Shown in pieces: positions 13,868-27,800 of a stretch of 64,000 bases of DNA (positions are counted from its first letter, which is position 1; the number at the start of each line of letters is the position of its first letter). Source of the DNA: Onchocerca lupi (Eukaryota; Nematoda; Chromadorea; Rhabditida; Onchocercidae); the NCBI GenBank assembly GCA_028564675.1, contig JAOVVO010000038.1, positions 62,001 through 126,000 of the forward strand, in the 5' to 3' direction. The notes under the pieces are model-generated. The model did no database searches. It was not told the origin of the DNA and saw only the letters and a list, made by a program, of their open reading frames with translations. Position numbers and translations under genes: made by a program.

Positions 13868-14992
13868 AACATAAAAAATAAGTTTATCGATTGATACCCT
13901 TGGCTGGAACAGTAACATTAATTTGATTATCATAAAGAGTTTTATTTGACTGCTTTGAAAAAATTTCGTTTTTTGACTATTCATAAACCGGTTACTTTAT
14001 CCAATCCGATAATCACATCGAGATATCAAGAGTCAAGTACCGCGTAACTGAAGAATAAGTAACTATGTCCAACGATGATTTTGGTAAAGTAATTCGGGAC
14101 AAATTAATCAGTTACGGCTTCTAAACGGTTAAATTTTGATTAGATTAATCAATAATTGCAGAAAATATTTTTTAATCGATAATCAAAATTAAAAATATTG
14201 ATGAGATACGATTCTAATGTTACGGTCAATGGGAGATAAAGAATAATTCTCGTTATTCATTTTTCAGCTGATGGATGCAAATAATGCTTTAGATTCATGA
14301 GGTATGTGGTTCAGGTCAAGAGATCTAATTTTAAATATGATACACTGCCGAAGAGATCATGAACCAAGCATATCACAAATATCCCAGTAAAGTCATAAAC
14401 CTGACTTCTGATAAGCAATAAGATAATATCAAGCATTTGTGTAGATTTAATTTCAATTTTTGAGGACAAATAGCAAGTTCATTAAATATTGTTATTTCAA
14501 CTCATCAAAGAACATCAAAACTGCAAATAGCTGGCTTTTTGATCCATTTCTCCGAGATCGATGAATCGATCAATGCTTATCTTAACATTGTCTCTACTCC
14601 ACATTCATCTCTTCTGATAACAGCACTCATAAATTGCACTGCCATGGGAAGTTCAATACCCATAACAAGGAATTCAAAGTTCATTCAATGTACCGGTAAG
14701 TGAGGCGTATATGCGATCCTGTGTGCTCTGCTTAAGGTATCAATTCTAATTACTCTTGAGGAAAGATGCAGAATTGAGAGGAAATGCATATGAAAATGGT
14801 ATTGAATTGGAGAGAAACAGAATATATAAAGACTGATAAGAATTACCTAAATATGTATGGCGAGGGATTGAGAGAAGGAGAAAATAACAAAGTGGTGAGG
14901 CAATGATACAATGAATTGTTGAGATTTGTACCGTTATTGAAGGATGTGATATGTTGTAGCATGTCGTTTATGACCTTAAGTGATAGTGCTGA

Positions 14993-15016
14993 TTTTCACG
15001 TGAGAGGTTTTCACGT
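14993..15016 (+). promoter_or_regulatory. Paired TTTTCACGT motifs upstream of cul-5
   Basis: The nonamer TTTTCACGT occurs twice in direct orientation, at 14993-15001 and 15008-15016. The first copy completes a CACGTG E-box at 14997-15002. The pair lies about 530 bases before the cul-5 start codon in a locally GC-richer patch. E-boxes of this form bind bHLH factors; use as a cul-5 regulatory site is inference. Confidence 0.25.
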
Positions 15017-15535
15017 CCGAAGCGTTGGCGACTTGCAGTTTCTTTGGATTTATTGCGATATCTCATTTTTTCACATATGTGATTGCATTTCTCTTCCCAG
15101 ATTTTATGACATTAGTGATTGTTTTTTAATTTAATAGCTAAATGTGGAATTCCAAATTGGTTAAAGACAGCATAAGAGGAATATTATTTATAGAACACTT
15201 CGATCACTTCGGCATTTTCAGATTAGCAAAATTATTCGAATTTTCAAAGAGAAAATTTTTTCCGGAAAGAATCAATTGTTCTTTGATATTGAATTCGAAA
15301 CATTCGTAAACAAACCTTTATGTTTCTATTTTTTCTTAAATCAAATTAGAATATTCCAATTATTTAATTTTAAAGTGTGCCTAAATCCGTGCTACTATAT
15401 ACAAGATGTTCAACTTGCAATGGTAAATGATCATAGAATTATTTCAGATCGTAAAGCGGTATCGTAGTGATGTTTCATTATCTTCGCTGTTTAATATAGG
15501 AAATTGTCTGCACAATAGTTGTTTAGGAGAAAAAA

Positions 15536-18500
15536 ATGCTGCGAGTAAGTTTCTTTTTTGATTTTACTTCAAAATTCAAGTATTTAAGTTTTATTTCAGG
15601 AATTTCGAATCAAGTGTTAGTAAATCTTTCCATTTTTTGTCTTCCATAAGTAAAACTGTAGATATAATGATGAGGTGCAATTCAAAATCATGAAAAATTT
15701 ATCATTTGACTTGAAGATAAAGAGAAGCTGGTCTCCTGCATCTCTGTGCTCATTATGATATAAGAATTGTCCTTCAAAATAGTGCAAATTAATTACATTT
15801 CTTGAGTTACTAGTGCGACTGAAACTATTATTGGTCCCCGATTTTAATATTATATATGGGAAAACTCGGTTTGAAAAGTTTTTTCTCTTACGACTTTCAG
15901 TAAAAATTGAATGCATTTTTTTTTATAGGGCCCTACTAATCCAGTTGATTTTGATAAAGAATGGACAGAAGCAAAGAGTACGGTGATATCACTGCTGAAT
16001 CAAAGGGTATAGTTTCGAAAAAATAAGTAGTGGGAAATTATTTATATCCTGTCATTTTTTCCTATATTATTGTAAAATAGAAATTATTTCAAATGAGAAA
16101 ATTTTGGCATCCCCCTTCCCCCCCCCCAAAAAAAAAAAAAAAAAAAAAAAAGCGATGGGAAATTTATGCAGTATCTAGACAAGATGTTCTTTTATCTTAT
16201 TTATATTTAATACTTGACTTGGATTTAAGAGGCATTGTTATAGAGTTATTATTTAGTTTCAGCTTAATGATGAAAAAAGAAAGGGAAAAATAAAAGTGCG
16301 AGCAATCTACTTTTATCACTACTAATCAATAATCTCTTTCCCCAAATTTTCGTTGATACATTTAGCTTCTTTCGCAATCTCTAAATATTCTGCTCTGAAA
16401 GCTGAAAACCCTGGAAAGGAAATTTATAAAAATTCATAATAAAAAATTAAACAAATATTGGGCTATTATGATCGTATTAATCATATCCTTTTGGATTACT
16501 TGCCCGTATTCAACCTTGGTCATATGCTCTGTGTGAATGGATCACATTTCCACTCTTCAGTCAGTTATTACTGGCTTATTTGTATCTTGAAATATCTAAA
16601 CATTCAGGGTGTAAGTAAAGTACAGTGGCAGGAGTTATTCGCCATTGTTCATCGTATATGCGCATGGATCGAAGGTGGCGGTGATATGGTTCGAAAAGAA
16701 TTAGAAACAGAAGTGCATCGCTATATTCTTACCGCTGAAAGAGTAAGCTATTTACAGATCATATAATTTTGGAAGAAAAAAGCTACTCGAAGTTTCAATT
16801 TATGAAATACTTCTTGTTCAGATTAAAGAAGTAACTTTTTTATAATACGAACAGTAGATGAATGGAACAAATTAAATTTTTTTACAGCGCATAATGCAAC
16901 ACGAAGAAGAAAATGCGATTTTAAGGATTTATATCTCAGAGTGGACAAAATTTTACACACAAACAGAATATCTTCCAAAGCCTTTTTCTTATATTTCGGA
17001 ACAAAAAAATTTGACGTTGAAATCAAAAAATCCCGTGAAAGAAGCCAGTGTTATGGTTTCATCGGTATGTCAGTTTTTCATACGAAGTTAAATCTCTTAG
17101 TAAGACTTTTAATTAATTTTGAAATTAGTCTTAAATGCTGCGTCTTCATCTTTGACTAACTTCAATTAATCTTTTGAAAAGAAATATGTCCATGCGTGAT
17201 GTTTTTGAAATTTTCAGAAATTTTCTGTACATTCTCGCTAAAAACTTTTTTCTGTATTTTCTCCTTCTAAGGGCAAAACAAGTTCCGAAACGAGCAGTAA
17301 TTCTTTTTTTAATTGATAATAGTTGATTTTGTCGCAATTACTTGAATGACAAAATGAAGGTTCTAAATTCTGGTCGCTAAATAGTCATTTTCAGTCCTTT
17401 TGATTCTCACTCTCCTTAATGAATAGATAATACGTTTTCCCAAATAGTTATCTTTTGAAGATAATATAGGTGAATGTTGAATTTCAATGCTCTAACGAGT
17501 CAAAATAAGTATATATGATCTTCGTAATTAACTTTATGAAATTTCGTGAGGGCATCTGGACTTAATTATTGACAGTTTCATATCGTAATAAGAGGATAAA
17601 TCTTATGACAGTTGTATCTCATACATTTTTTTATTTCATAGATTATGTTGAATGATTGGGGTAAAACAATTTTCGTGGCTATAAAACATAAACTACAAAA
17701 TGCAGCAATGCGTTTAGTTGAACTGGAACGAAATGGTGAAGCTTTCGATCCTCAGCTTGTTATAGGTGTTCGACAATCTTATGGTGATTTTACTCTTTTA
17801 TCTCTTTTTCTTATTTAAAATTAATAATCCATCATTATCATCTCTTCTGTAACAACAATTTAATTAATTTTGTACTTAAAGAACTCAATCTCCATAATGA
17901 ATGAATGTAAGATATTTGAAAAGTGTCGGAAAGCTAGCTTGAGTTTGCGATATATATTGACATGTGTAAATTAGATTATTGATAATTAGTGCAATATATT
18001 TTAAATGGACCCAATTTCAGTATCACTGAACTTAAGTACTGAAGATAGCTTGGCCGTATACAAGGAGAATTTTGAACGAGCTTATGTCGATGATACCGAG
18101 AGATTTTATAAGTCTCGTGCTCCTCAGGTACTATTTTGCATGATTCATTTTTTGGAATTTTGCCATTTTCAAGAAGCATAAACTGATAAACTTCAAGTAA
18201 AGGATATTGGATTGTTTACTTTCTTCACTCTGAAAGGTTTTGGCTTCGGAAGGCGTACAAAGTTATATGGTGTATGCAGATACGAAACTGGGTGAAGAAG
18301 AAGCTCGTGGAAGGCGTTATTTGGAAAGCACGACAGATTCTGTGGAGAAGGTTTGTGATCTCTCTAATGTGATTGTTTATTCTTTTCATTTTTTATTGTA
18401 GTCGAAGAATTTCTTAAATTTTTATCTTTTTAAATGTTTTAAATTATGCTGGCTATTCAGCTGGTGGAACGTTGCGTTAAGGTACTTGTCGTTCAATTTC

Positions 18501-21500
18501 AAGAGCAAATTCTAGCTGAATGTCCAACCCTTATCAGTGAAGGACAGATTGAGAGTAAGATTTTATGCTATATCCTCGTCGTTTATACTTACTTTTTTTG
18601 GCATTAATTGATTCATACAATGATCTCAACTCATATTTGATGGGAGATTACAATTTGAGATACATGGCCTTATCCCGTATCTCATCAGTGTAACCTGCAT
18701 ATCTGGTGTTGCAGGATTTCTTCTATTCATATCTCTAACTAGATTAAATCAATATAGATTATGAAGTCGATATATTGGTTGCGTATATTTTTAATTCATA
18801 TTTAAATAATTTCTCTCAATTTATTTTGAAATACTTTATTCATTCATGTGATATTGATAAAACAGTTAAGGATTTGTATTTTAGAGTTGAGAATGTTATA
18901 TCGATTAATAAATCGGACATCAGATGGTATTGATAATGTCTTGAAATTTCTGGACATTTTTATCAGAACTGAAGCTCTAAATGATATGAGGGCAAATGCG
19001 AACACTATAACTACAGTTTGTTCTTTTTGTTGATTATTTAGAATTTCAAAAGATTCCAAAAAAAAACTGGACTTTTAAATCATATAGTTTTTATAGAAAT
19101 TTATATAGTTTCATCAGAAATCAAAGAATTTATGATATTCTTTTGTTTCAGGATCCTGAAAAATATGTGGAGCAATTGTTAACGATGTTTTCAAAATTTA
19201 GCCTTCTTGTTGCAGACGCATTTTATGATGACCCACGTTTTTTAACAACACGAGATAAGGCTTTTCAAGATGTCGTGAATGATACTTGCATTTTTAGAAT
19301 GGAAATTACGAGTTCCAGAGGAAAATGGTTCGTTTTTTTTCTAGTGGGTTATAGTTTTTGAACACGGTAAAGAATTTTGTTATTCTTTTTTCATGTCTTG
19401 TCGATTTACAGAACAAGTTTTTCATTTTTGCAAATTGGAATTATTCCAGTATTTGGATTTTTTTTTATCGTTAATTTTCGGTTATGTTTTCATCATCTGC
19501 AATAACTTTGGAAGACTTGATAATTGGTATATTGTCAACTTGTTCCTTCTCTTCTGTGCTTTCCTCTCATCAATTCTGGCTGAGAATCTAAATATGTGTC
19601 GTTTTATGCTCTCCTTTTGCTTATTTCTTTTCAGTTCAGTTATCATCTATCGAACTAGTTCTATATCTTTGAATTTTTAAACATTTTTGAAAACTCTCTC
19701 AAATTTCTTCAGTGTTGGTCGGATGCAGGCAGAGTCAAGATGCCCAGAATTACTTGCAAATTTCACAGATCTCCTTTTGAGAAAAACGAGTCTTTCGAAA
19801 CGTCTCTCTTCTGAAGAAATTGATGCTAAATTAAATGATGTGGTATGATTTCCTTGCTACTTTTAGAAACAAAATCCGAGAATTATTTCCATTTTTGCAA
19901 ATTGATTTACCCTTTTGCAGTTGCTAGTATTAAAATATGTGCAAAATAAGGATGTTTTTATGCGATTTTACAAGGCGCACCTCACTCGGCGACTAATACT
20001 TGAATCAAGTGCGGATCAAGAAAAAGAGGAACAAATGATTACAAGGTTCTAATTTACATTTTCTGCTGTAATCGCTAATTTTCTATACGCTGCTTATTAC
20101 TTCCACATTTGCTTTTAAAAATTGTCGTTTTTCTGGTTAGGCTTAATCATTAATTTTATCTAAATTATAACAATGGAACAAAATTGTTTGTTTGAATTGT
20201 GATAAGCGATAGTATCAATTTAATATGTCACAGTCAGTGACATCTAGTGTTTACTACAGAATGAGAGAAGTGGGAATGCCGGCCGATTTTGTGACGAAAT
20301 TATTCCGTATGTTGCAAGATATTGAGGTGAATAAGGATTTGAATAACGCTTTCAAAAGTTCGATTGCGTCAAATAACAATTGGATTGCAGGTAATGATGG
20401 ATTTTATTGCTTATGCATTTTACTTAATTGATTTTGGGATTCGATTTTTATGATAGTTGCTCTACAAGTCGTGCTAAGTATAAAAAATTCTCCCGCTAAT
20501 TGAGATGTATACCTTGCACGCTGAAATGTGGAAAATTTCAAGCTATTAAATCATTCTCTGTTTATTGACGACATTGTTAATGGATTTTTAAAATCAGGTT
20601 TATTGTTCGATGTAATTATCATATACTATTGAAGACTTATAAATTCTCAAATGTAGATTCAATCTCAATCAAAGTTTTAAATGCCGGTGCATGGTCACGT
20701 GGTACCGCTGATCGTACCCAAGTTCAGATGCCTCGCGAATTGGAAGATTTCATTCCTGAAGTCGAGGATTTCTATCGCAAACAACATTCAGGGCGGAAAT
20801 TGCAGTGGCATCATCACTGGTCACATGGCACGGTATTTCATTCATGAATTTCTTGAATTTTTTGTTCCCTTCATGAATACAGGTAATGATATTTTTTTCA
20901 GGTAACTTTTACAAATGCAATGGGAAAATTTGATTTGGATGTAACTACTTTGCAACTTTCCGTGCTATATTGTTGGAATGATCGTCCGCATGAACAGCTT
21001 TCTTTCGAATGTTTACGCATTGCTACGCAGCTCTCTGCTCCGGAACTCGCAAGAACATTATATGTAAGTTTGTCTCAATTTTTCGACATCAAATGTAATT
21101 TGCATTTATGCACAATGCAGAGTATGCTAAATCCTTTTAAATGAAATATTAATTTAATTTAAATCAATTTATTTAAACCATTTCATTTCTTAATGTTCTT
21201 TTACTGAATTTGTATTTGCAATGCTTTTGCTTGCAATGCTTCTGCTTTGCAGTCGCTTGTAGCATTCCCAAAAATGCGACATCAAGTACTCTGTACAAAT
21301 TGCTCAACTTTGAACTCACGTGACTTCAATGATTCAACGTTATTTTGGATAAATCAACAATTTGCAATTGTTAAAGTAGGTATCTATTAATATATTACAT
21401 TTAAAGTGCTTGGAGAATAAACTGAGAATTCAAATTTTGGTGTGTATCATTAATACGAAATAAAAACTTTACTTTTTCCTTTTATTTTTTAAACGACTCG

Positions 21501-23018
21501 TCGTTAAATATTCGTTCATGTCAAATATCCGAAATGATCCACTTTAGTTATTTTAACAAAGTTTGATTGTTTGGATATTAGTTTCATATACATTTTTCAT
21601 TTCTATCGGTAATCTTGTCATTTGCATCGGATATAACAAAGACTTCAGTATCGTATTGTTTTGGTGTTCTTGAAATGTGACTGTTCATTTGGTTATAGGA
21701 GTTTAGATCCTTTCATCGGCCTTTGCTTCCTCTAAAAATAAAACGGGCTATGTATGTGCCTAGGCTTTGTCGAAAATTTTTGCCTTTACTTGTTTTCAGA
21801 TATTTTGATATTTTTTAATTTTGTGTGTCTTTTTTTATTTGAAGACATTGGTTATCGTAAAGTTTAGGAAATCAGTAGGATGTAGTTCTCATTTTGTATG
21901 AATTTTATGAAAGAAGAAAATATGGAACAATATGATTTTCAGAACGGTAAGGAGCAGAACCGCGGTCGAATCAATTTAATTGGTCGTTTGCAATTGTCAG
22001 TGGAGACAAATGTACAGGAGGAACATGATGATATCATCGCTTTACGTATTTTGCGTGTGCAAGAAGCTATCGTTAAAGTATGGTTTGAAAATATTTTGTA
22101 TACTTTAGTACCGTATTTTGGATAACCAATTTAAAAAATAATGAATAAATATTGATAATGGAATAATAATAATTTATGATAAAGATGAATAATGAATAGA
22201 AAAATTTTATAACAATTTCATAATTTTTTGAAATTTCTGAAAAATTTCGTACTTTGCTTGAAAAATAAAATGTTAAGCTATTTAGATTTTTTCCTTTTTT
22301 TTTTTCTTGGTTTATTAAGGTTATTCGGTGAAATTTAGGAATAGTAAGAGCAATATATGATTGAAAAGTTCAAACTGAATATTTTGCATCAGATGCATTA
22401 GTTGATAATAATGCTATAAAACTATAGTTTTGCTGAGCGATTTCAAAACTTAAATTGTAGTATGATATGACCGTATTCTAAGGAGATATTTATTACAAGA
22501 TCTGGATTGCAACAATTCATGAATTGGTTAGCAAGATAGAACATCGCAGTTTTAAATTATTTAGTTCTTGCGAAATGTTAATACTTTTATTTGCTTTTAT
22601 TGTTAAGGAAGTCAGTCTTATATTTATATTTTTTAATAGATTATGAAAATTCGAAAGCAGTGTCAAAGTGCACAACTACAAACCGAATTAATCGAATTAT
22701 TAAAACATATGTTTTTGCCTCCGAAAAAAATGATAAAGGAACAGGTAATTTTTCAAGAATTTTCCAGCATTTATAAACAAGTAAATTAAAGAGAAATACA
22801 TGGTAATTATCTGTCATGGGACTTCTGGAAGATGGATGGCTTTAATTATTTTTTCCTATTTTTACCAATTTGAAAGACTAACAGATTGTGCTCGATTTGG
22901 AAAAATTTCTGAAAAATATTCTTTGACTTACCAATTTTTTCAGATAGAGTGGTTAATTGAAAATGGATTTATTGCTCGTGATTCAAACGACTTGAACATG
23001 TTCTTGTATATTGCATAA
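15536..23018 (+). CDS. cul-5: Cullin-5, scaffold of elongin BC/SOCS-box ubiquitin ligases
   Basis: Cytoplasmic/nuclear cullin expected to join elongin BC-SOCS-box substrate receptors (N-terminal cullin repeats) to a Roc/Rbx2 RING protein (C-terminal cullin homology domain). Exons: 15536-15544, 15929-16006, 16608-16742, 16888-17064, 17642-17783, 18021-18127, 18237-18350, 18461-18554, 18885-19015, 19152-19327, 19713-19842, 19921-20045, 20260-20390, 20657-20832, 20902-21063, 21253-21375, 21943-22077, 22640-22744, 22944-23018. They join in frame into 774 residues; human CUL5 has about 780. CUL5 landmarks are the motifs RYILTAER, DPEKYVEQLLT, DDPRFLTTRDKAF, REVGMPADFV, LNAGAWSR, HSGRKLQWHH and the terminal MFLYIA. 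The neddylation lysine is kept in IMKIRK (about Lys718). Similarity to CUL5 is much stronger than to CUL2. The first exon, encoding only Met-Leu-Arg before a GTAAGT donor, is inferred and is the weakest part. A possible trans-splice acceptor, TTAATATAG, ends at about 15499. Confidence 0.95.
16118..16151. repeat. C10-A24 homopolymer pair in cul-5 intron 2
   Basis: Ten C followed directly by 24 A inside intron 2 of cul-5. Simple sequence, and length may be inaccurate. Confidence 0.8.
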
Positions 23019-23146
23019 TTGCGATACTAATTAATTTGTCTCTAAGCTTTATATTTCATTTTTAAAAGTTGAAATATGATAATTTGGTTTAATGTATACA
23101 GATTATTTTGTGGATGCTTTTTTGAAGAAAAATTATCTTTATTTGT

Positions 23147-23361
23147 AGAATTAGAAAAATGTAATATTCTGCAGTCTCGAAGTTTTCGTTAGGATGTCCG
23201 TTTTCTGAATGCTTCTTAGGCGATCGAGAATCATCAGGATTTTTCCATTTGTATTTCCGTCTTTTGATCATTTACTGTATTTTTCTCCAGTAATAGGATG
23301 AATCTTATTTGAAGTATAATTTGTGCTCAGTACTGGCACTAAACGGGTAAATTTATCAGTT

Positions 23362-23409
<48 letters not shown>

Positions 23410-23538
23410 TATCTTTTTGAATGAAGATAGAAGCTTTTTCGGATTCATGACTTTCTGCAGTAGATGTACAAACCAGTGCGGGGATTCGTTCTGTTCTTCG
23501 CTTTTCCTACCAGTTTTCCCTCCTTCCGCCGAAGTCAT
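23147..23538 (-). other. Unassigned coding-like minus-strand frames beside a T45 tract
   Basis: One frame starts with ATG at 23538 and reads MTSAEGGKTGRKSEEQNES, then through PHWFVHLLQ until it meets the homopolymer, which would encode polylysine. A second starts with ATG at 23271 and reads MIKRRKYKWKNPDDSRSPKK until the sequence turns AT-rich near 23147. Base composition and amino-acid use look coding and unlike the flanks. No splice pair joining the two in frame was found: the second frame has a TAA directly before its ATG. I recognise no family. They could be two short genes, degraded exons, or a retrocopy whose poly(A) tail is the T45 tract. Confidence 0.25.
23364..23408. repeat. T45 homopolymer
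   Basis: Longest homopolymer in the window: 45 consecutive T (A45 on the minus strand). It abuts a coding-like minus-strand frame on its right. It could be a retroposed poly(A) tail or slippage expansion. Confidence 0.85.
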
Positions 23539-24873
23539 GATTTGCCTAGTTTTACTAACTTGAAATAGTTGAATGTTCATTTATTTATTCGCGGAGCAAA
23601 CTGTCCAGAAATTAACTCATATTCGGGAATATATTTGCATCATCAAAAATTAGCTTCTTTTCTTTTTGCTTCTTGAAATTTTGTCCATGTAATTAAATAT
23701 GTATAAATTATGTGTTCAGAACAGTGTTTGCGTAGTTTTCATTGAAACTGTATGAAAAATGGTCGAGAGATGAATTTCGCGAGGAGGATAGAAAAGTATT
23801 ATGATAATAAAAAGTAGGAAGTTAGAATTTCACATAAATTATTGAAGGATGTATCGCATTACACAACGTGAAAAAATTGTGATATAATCATTTGGCGAAT
23901 GTTATTGCAACGATCATTTTCTTTTATTTTGATTTTCAAAAGAAGCAGTAATGTCTTCCTTCCAGTTGATCCTAAAGACTATGACTTTTTAATTGCATTT
24001 TTAGTCGGTTCTACTCAATTACCCTTCAGCTATTTCCCTCTAATTATCTCTGATTGTATCTGCAGTTGTATCTATTGATTATTTCTGCGTTTATCAAAGT
24101 TTTTGTTGCAATGAGAAAAATGCATTCTGTTTTTGCAAATAAAAAATTGGTTCCATGCAATGCCTTATATGGCTTAGAAAGGGGAAAAAGACTTGATGTT
24201 CTTACAGTGGCAAATTCGAGAAACTCGTTTTTTCTTTAAATCAACAGGAAAGTTTGAGAAAAAAAAAACTTTTTCCAATATGATGGGATCAGAGTCTGTC
24301 TCGTTGACTCATACGGATACACATAGTGGTACGCACAGATGGGATGAGAATAGATAAAAACCAAAAAGTGATGGTAACAGTTCTCAAAATTAAATCGTTA
24401 CCGTTCATTTATTCTCAATTGTTGAAGCTTTTAATGTGTTGAGTGCTCTCTGTCGGTTATTAGAATATTTTAACGATTTAGGAAAGAGAACCAAGGTAAA
24501 TTTATCTCTATCGTATGCTATTCACCTGCCATTTCTGTCACTCAGTTTTTCGGTTGAAAGTTTTTTAAGCTTGTCTTTCAAATTGAGATTATTATTTTAT
24601 CAATTTTATTTGAAAATATAGAGTCAATGGATAAAATTGCCTGTAGATTCAGTATCAGAATGTTTGTATATTTTATTTCTTATATCTTTAATTGTAAATT
24701 TATGCAGCTTTTAAAGAATAGAGTATTAAATGTGTTTCGGTATTTTGAAATTGATCGGCAACTCGATTTGATTTGCTTATTTTTGAAAATTACAGGGTAT
24801 TTTTATGTCCCACCGATTATATAAATAACGATTTTTGTTTATTGTGCTTGCTGGTGATTAAAACAAAGCCGAA

Positions 24874-24894
24874 GTACCAAATCGTATTTGGTAC
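24874..24894. repeat. Perfect 9-base palindrome
   Basis: GTACCAAAT and ATTTGGTAC flank a CGT loop. Short perfect inverted repeat in intergenic DNA with no neighbouring gene to regulate. Function unknown. Confidence 0.6.
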
Positions 24895-27800
24895 CAAATG
24901 AAATTTATCATCATTTTCACTTCTATTTTAAAGAAAAATAAAAATTCCCAATCTGAATATTGGGAAATAATCTTTAAAAAGTTCAAATTAACGAAAAAAA
25001 GCATCGAGAAAATGATCAAAAAAGAAAAAAGAAACTATTTATTTTTTTTTCTTCAATAATTTCCAGAATTAAAAAAGTGGATTTCAGATTCAACAGTTCA
25101 GTGAATTCTACGATTATTTAAATATTTGGTTGGTTTAGGATATTCTCTTATAATTATTTAATGGTTTGTCATAACAATGTCAAACGAATTATAATACCGT
25201 ATATTTCTTTGCAAAGATTTTGGTAGAATTTCCAAAAAACCTTGTTTTTCTTCCAGAAATCAGTTTGGTTCATTTAATTTAATAATTCGCAAATTATTAT
25301 AAAAAAAGGAATTGAAACTGGAACTATTTGAATTGGAAAGAACTATTTAGCAAAGAACTGAAGAAAATTTTGCGTTTTCGACATAATGCAAAAAATGCCA
25401 GCTAAAATACAGATTTAAGCGGATAATAAATGAATGAAAAGATTTCATGAATGGCCAGTAAAACTATTTACTGCTGGTAGCAAATTTATCATACGTAGCT
25501 TTAGTCTCATTGAACTGTAGAATATTTTACTTTCATGAACATATGCTAATCTCGTTAAGTATTTCATCATCTAGAATTTTCATCCTTGCATAGTTGCTTT
25601 CTGATCCACTCAAGTTTTTACCGTAAATTTGGATTCGTTCTTGGAGTATGTTAATTTTTCAGGTCCCAAAAAAATATGTACATCTACTATAAATGCATTG
25701 AGTATTTTAAAAAAGTATATCAGATTTCACGAATTGCTTAAATTCGTATATTTTGCATGCAGATTATCTGATCGACTCCGCACGGTGTAATTTCTGACTT
25801 AATTATTTGCGGAGTAAGTAATGCATTAGTCAGCTTAACAGTATTTCAAAAAATTTTGCACATTGAAAAACTACAATGTTTGTTTTTACTGTATTTTATC
25901 ATCCAGAAAATGCCATTTTTCTGCGAATGATTCTGAAAGTATGCAAAAATTAGCATGAAGTATTCTTGAAGCTATATGACAATCAGAAATATTGAAGAAG
26001 GCAGTCATTTCAATATTTTCTTCCAAATATCAAATAATTGAATTCAATTATGCCATTTTTCGCCGATATCTAATATAAATTGTTTCGAAGTCTGATTAAT
26101 GGTTGAGAAAGATCTTGCTATAGTCAATAAATATATACGCATCATTCATCCATCTTACCACTTTTTTCTTTACTTTCAAAGAGCGTTTCTGAATGTTAAA
26201 CCAAAGCGATATCAGATTCACGATATTTCATGTTCCATTCCCATTTCTTCGTCTTACAGGTGTGTATGGATACATGCTAATTAATAGTTTCCAAATCATT
26301 ATTATGCTGATTCTCATAAGCCGCATATTGTGAGTTTTTCATATGATTTATTCCATTATTTGCATTGTGAATGCATACGTAATGTATTTTTCATGTTATT
26401 TCCGCCAAACATTCATTTCATATTTTCCAAATTCATTATTTTTATCTGATATATCACGCGTCTGTCTGTCGCATTGTTAACACAATCCATTCAATACTTT
26501 TACTTCCGGTTAACTAATTATTTATTTATTAATTATTAATTTTCTTCAGTTTTAGAAAACTTAGTTTAGCCATTATTTCAGTTGGAAAAATTAGTTTTGC
26601 AATTTAAATCTCTTAAATTGATTCCTTCAGTGCATTGATGTGACACAATTTAAAAAATATTTCCTCAACACTGACAAAATAATCCTCTTCGAATTTTACA
26701 TTTAAAACAGCTTAAACAGATTCAAATCACTTTTTTTAAACATTCCCTCCGTTCCGCCTTTCTCCTTTCCTTTACTATTCTTAATTACAAGCGCAGCTTC
26801 GATTTAATAAATTTATCGGTTAGAAATTGACAACTATTTAGAAATTAGGACTTCCAGCTTCGCAAATTTAAAACATCTTAATATTTCAAACAACAATTTC
26901 TATTTCGAAAGATTTTGACTTGATTTGCGGATAGAGATTAAAAAAATATATATATTGAAATATCAAAAAAGAAACTGACAAATCTACACCGCATACATGT
27001 CATAAACATGAATTTGTTCCACACAGCTGTTTCTGGCATCATAAAGGATAAGTTTTTTCCAACCTTTTGGCAAAAGAAAGCTTCGGTTACTTCAGTTTGG
27101 TTATGCATGTAATTTACAACATATGATATTTATAAATTGAGTTTTAAGCTGAGGCTTACAAATTTATTTCAATTTAATCATCCTTATTTTCTTTTCTCAC
27201 TCCGCATCTCCCTTGTATTTTCGCTTTTTTATTGCTTTTAATTCCATTAATTGTATTCTTTGCAGTTTGATCACTTCATTGCATTTCTATCCATTTCAAA
27301 ATGTACCTTTCATGATGATACGTCCACAGGTATTTTTAAAACAAAAAAGATCAAATTAGGATCAAGGCCCTATAATATAATATTATTCAAGACAAGCTGT
27401 AAAAATGTTAAAGAAATGTTTAAAATTATATTCTTAATCTATGATCTGATATGAAGTGATGCAGAATCCCCGCATCCCAGAAATTTATTTTTAAACAATT
27501 AATGTTTATAAGTAAATTGTCAATTAATTTCTTGTTTTTCAAAGTTTCTTTTCTGAAAGTGTATCATATAAGACTATGGAAATGACTCATATTAAATGTC
27601 TAGTATACTTTAATTAATGGCTTGTCACAGATCATGTCTTATATTTGATTTATAGTTATCAGCTATATTCTGCACATGCACTGCATGTTGCATGTATTTT
27701 CTTTTGTTTTTCTCCCAAATAATTCTAATTTTAATTTTATATAGGATTCGAAAAAAATGTCATTTCGATAAGCTTCTCATCGAGCAATTTTAAAATTTGA

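Larger units (their letters stand above)
1..15535. other. Gene-poor 15.5 kb left flank
   Basis: No gene can be supported here. Open frames are short, AT-biased and overlap on both strands. The stretch holds a 76-base hairpin (3559-3634), a CA microsatellite near 6180, a T21 run at 7625, a 26-base tandem duplication at 13816 and an 11-base inverted repeat (6315-6325 with 6405-6415). Several short coding-like pieces carry good donor sites but no continuation was found (2503-2568, 14644-14695). A purine-rich minus-strand stretch lies at 12161-12699. It could contain long introns or distal exons of a gene lying outside the window. Confidence 0.6.

Noticed and set aside
19393..19680. 95-codon hydrophobic plus-strand frame
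   Set aside because: Falls in the cul-5 intron 19328-19712. It is Phe/Leu/Ser-rich from T-rich intron sequence, and the exons on both sides join in frame without it.
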